From the NCBI GenBank assembly GCA_015657435.1, contig JADLKH010000003.1, forward strand, positions 96,079-102,719: a DNA stretch of 6,641 nt, in the 5' to 3' direction. The translations under genes were made by a program, and so were the position numbers. Positions 5,710 through 6,641 of this stretch are shown here, one piece after another. The notes beneath the pieces were generated by a model. It was given only the letters and a program-made list of their open reading frames with translations. It was not told the origin of the DNA and ran no database searches. The DNA is from Synergistales bacterium. GTDB lineage: Bacteria > Synergistota > Synergistia > Synergistales > 79-D21. Within the stretch, counting starts at the first letter, position 1, and every line of letters begins with the position of its first letter.

Positions 5710-6264
5710 ATGAGAAGGACTTTGAGCGTGATTTCAGAGGACAACCCGGGCGTGCTGACCCGACTGGCGGGACTGATCTACCGCCGCGGCTACAACGTGG
5801 AAAGCCTGAGCGTAGGCCGTACCGACATTCCCGGCTTCTCCCGCTTCACGGTGGTCGTGAACGGCGATGACGGCGTGATCGACCAGGTCGTCAAGCAACT
5901 GGACAAACTGATCGAAGTCGTGTCGGTCCGGAGGCTTTCTCCCGGCCGGTCGGTGGAGAGGTGGCTTTTGCTGATGAAGGTCAAGGCCCCCGTCCAGATG
6001 CGGCCGCAGGTGTTGCAGACGGCTGAAATCTTCCGTTGCCGGGTCGTGGACGTGGGAGCCGAGGCGGTTGTCCTCGAACTGACGGGCGACAAGGGAAAGG
6101 TCGAGGCCTGCGTGGAGGCCCTCCGTCCCTACGGGATTCTGGAGATGACGTCCAGCGGCTCCGTCGCGATGGAACGCGCCGGTTTTGCGGAAGCGCAGAG
6201 CGAGCGCGGGGAAAAGGCGTATTCTTCCGCGGACAGTTTTTCGTCCGTGGCATTCACATTCTGA
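5710..6264 (+). CDS. ilvN: Acetolactate synthase (acetohydroxyacid synthase) small regulatory subunit
   Basis: A 184-residue protein. The IlvN/IlvH regulatory subunit binds the catalytic subunit IlvB, raises its activity and confers feedback inhibition by valine in the first common step of Val/Leu/Ile synthesis, in the cytoplasm. The N-terminal ACT domain (about 4-75) is clear: TLSVISEDNPGVLTRLAG then RRGYNVESLSVGRTD, with the effector-site positions G14 and N29 that match those known from E. coli IlvH. The C-terminal domain (about 80-160) contains LLMKVKAP and the FRCRVVDVG segment. The ATG at 5710 follows GGGAGG (5694-5699) and aligns with family starts; an in-frame ATG at 5665 would encode the ribosome-binding site and is unlikely. 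The last 25 or so residues, Ser-rich and ending SVAFTF, extend beyond the usual family length of about 160-170. The gene lies behind the attenuator, 21 bases before ilvC, with no ilvB upstream. Confidence 0.93.
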   Translation: MRRTLSVISEDNPGVLTRLAGLIYRRGYNVESLSVGRTDIPGFSRFTVVVNGDDGVIDQVVKQLDKLIEVVSVRRLSPGRSVERWLLLMKVKAPVQMRPQVLQTAEIFRCRVVDVGAEAVVLELTGDKGKVEACVEALRPYGILEMTSSGSVAMERAGFAEAQSERGEKAYSSADSFSSVAFTF

Positions 6265-6285
6265 TTCGAGGGGAGAGGTTGGGAA

Positions 6286-6641
6286 ATGGCTAAGGTTCTT
6301 TACGAGAAGGACGCAAACCCGCAAGTGCTGAAGAACAGGAAGGTGGCCATCCTGGGGTACGGAAGCCAGGGGCACGCCCATGCCCAGAACCTGAAGGAAA
6401 GCGGCGTCGCCGTTGTGGTCGGCCTTCACGCCGGCAGTCGGTCGAAGGCGGTAGCGGAAAAAGACGGCTTTATCGTGAAAAGCGTTTCCGAGGCGGTGGC
6501 CGAGGCCGACGTCGTCATGTTCCTGATGCCGGACCACGTGCAGGCGAAGGTTTTCGAAACCGAGGTCCGCCCGGTGCTGAAACCCGGGACGACCCTGGGC
6601 TTCTCCCACGGGTTCACGATCCACTACGGCCAGATCGTTCC
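6286..6641 (+). CDS. ilvC: Ketol-acid reductoisomerase, N-terminal part (runs off the right edge)
   Basis: The first 118 codons are present. The enzyme converts 2-acetolactate (or 2-aceto-2-hydroxybutyrate) to the dihydroxy acid by a Mg2+-dependent alkyl shift and NAD(P)H reduction, the step after acetolactate synthase in Val/Leu/Ile synthesis. The Rossmann dinucleotide motif is [13 protein letters not shown] (24-36). The cofactor-specificity loop after the second strand reads GLHAGSRS (46-53), a short class I type loop; serines at such positions commonly contact the NADPH 2'-phosphate, so NADPH use is likely. FSHGFTIHY (106-114) carries the conserved active-site His108. The start ATG follows GGGGAGAGG (6270-6278) at good spacing, 21 bases after the ilvN stop, so the two are cotranscribed. 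The metal-binding C-terminal knotted domain lies outside the window. Confidence 0.95.
   Translation, partial: MAKVLYEKDANPQVLKNRKVAILGYGSQGHAHAQNLKESGVAVVVGLHAGSRSKAVAEKDGFIVKSVSEAVAEADVVMFLMPDHVQAKVFETEVRPVLKPGTTLGFSHGFTIHYGQIV

Overview
The window is GC-rich in its genes (clearly above 60% by eye), with AT-richer gaps. It holds five protein genes, a short leader-peptide gene and a transcription attenuator. All but the first gene are on the + strand. There is no mobile element, CRISPR array, rRNA or tRNA. The high GC, the long multi-PAS HD-GYP protein and the ilv attenuator of proteobacterial design suggest a Desulfobacterota (former Deltaproteobacteria) or related bacterium; this placement is a guess.

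Left edge (1-330, minus strand): the N-terminal part of a TrmA/RumA-family SAM-dependent RNA methyltransferase, running off the window. Bases 331-442 are a divergent gap holding its ribosome-binding site and a possible promoter.

Middle (443-5300, plus strand): an apparent three-gene operon. The first gene encodes a 1075-residue sensor with six predicted PAS domains and a C-terminal HD-GYP domain with intact motif residues, so a likely cyclic-di-GMP phosphodiesterase. The second, 21 bases downstream, encodes a polytopic membrane protein with a clear internal duplication, probably of the DUF1576 family. The third overlaps the second by 11 bases and encodes a 115-residue soluble protein whose outline loosely resembles a histidine-kinase-type ATPase domain without its ATP-binding boxes. 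The layout suggests a signalling module around a transporter- or receptor-like membrane protein. No published system of this composition is known to me.

Right (5301-6641, plus strand): a branched-chain amino-acid biosynthesis operon with its control region. In order come a near-consensus sigma-70 promoter, a 30-codon leader peptide with a dense run of Leu/Val/Ile codons, two mutually exclusive RNA hairpins (antiterminator and intrinsic terminator), then ilvN (regulatory subunit of acetolactate synthase) and ilvC (ketol-acid reductoisomerase, cut by the window edge). The catalytic-subunit gene ilvB, normally just before ilvN, is absent, so the attenuator directly governs ilvN-ilvC.

The best-supported unusual item is this attenuator in front of ilvN. 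The most exploratory ones are the HD-GYP/membrane-protein/small-protein operon and a possible frame disruption near the start of the HD-GYP gene.
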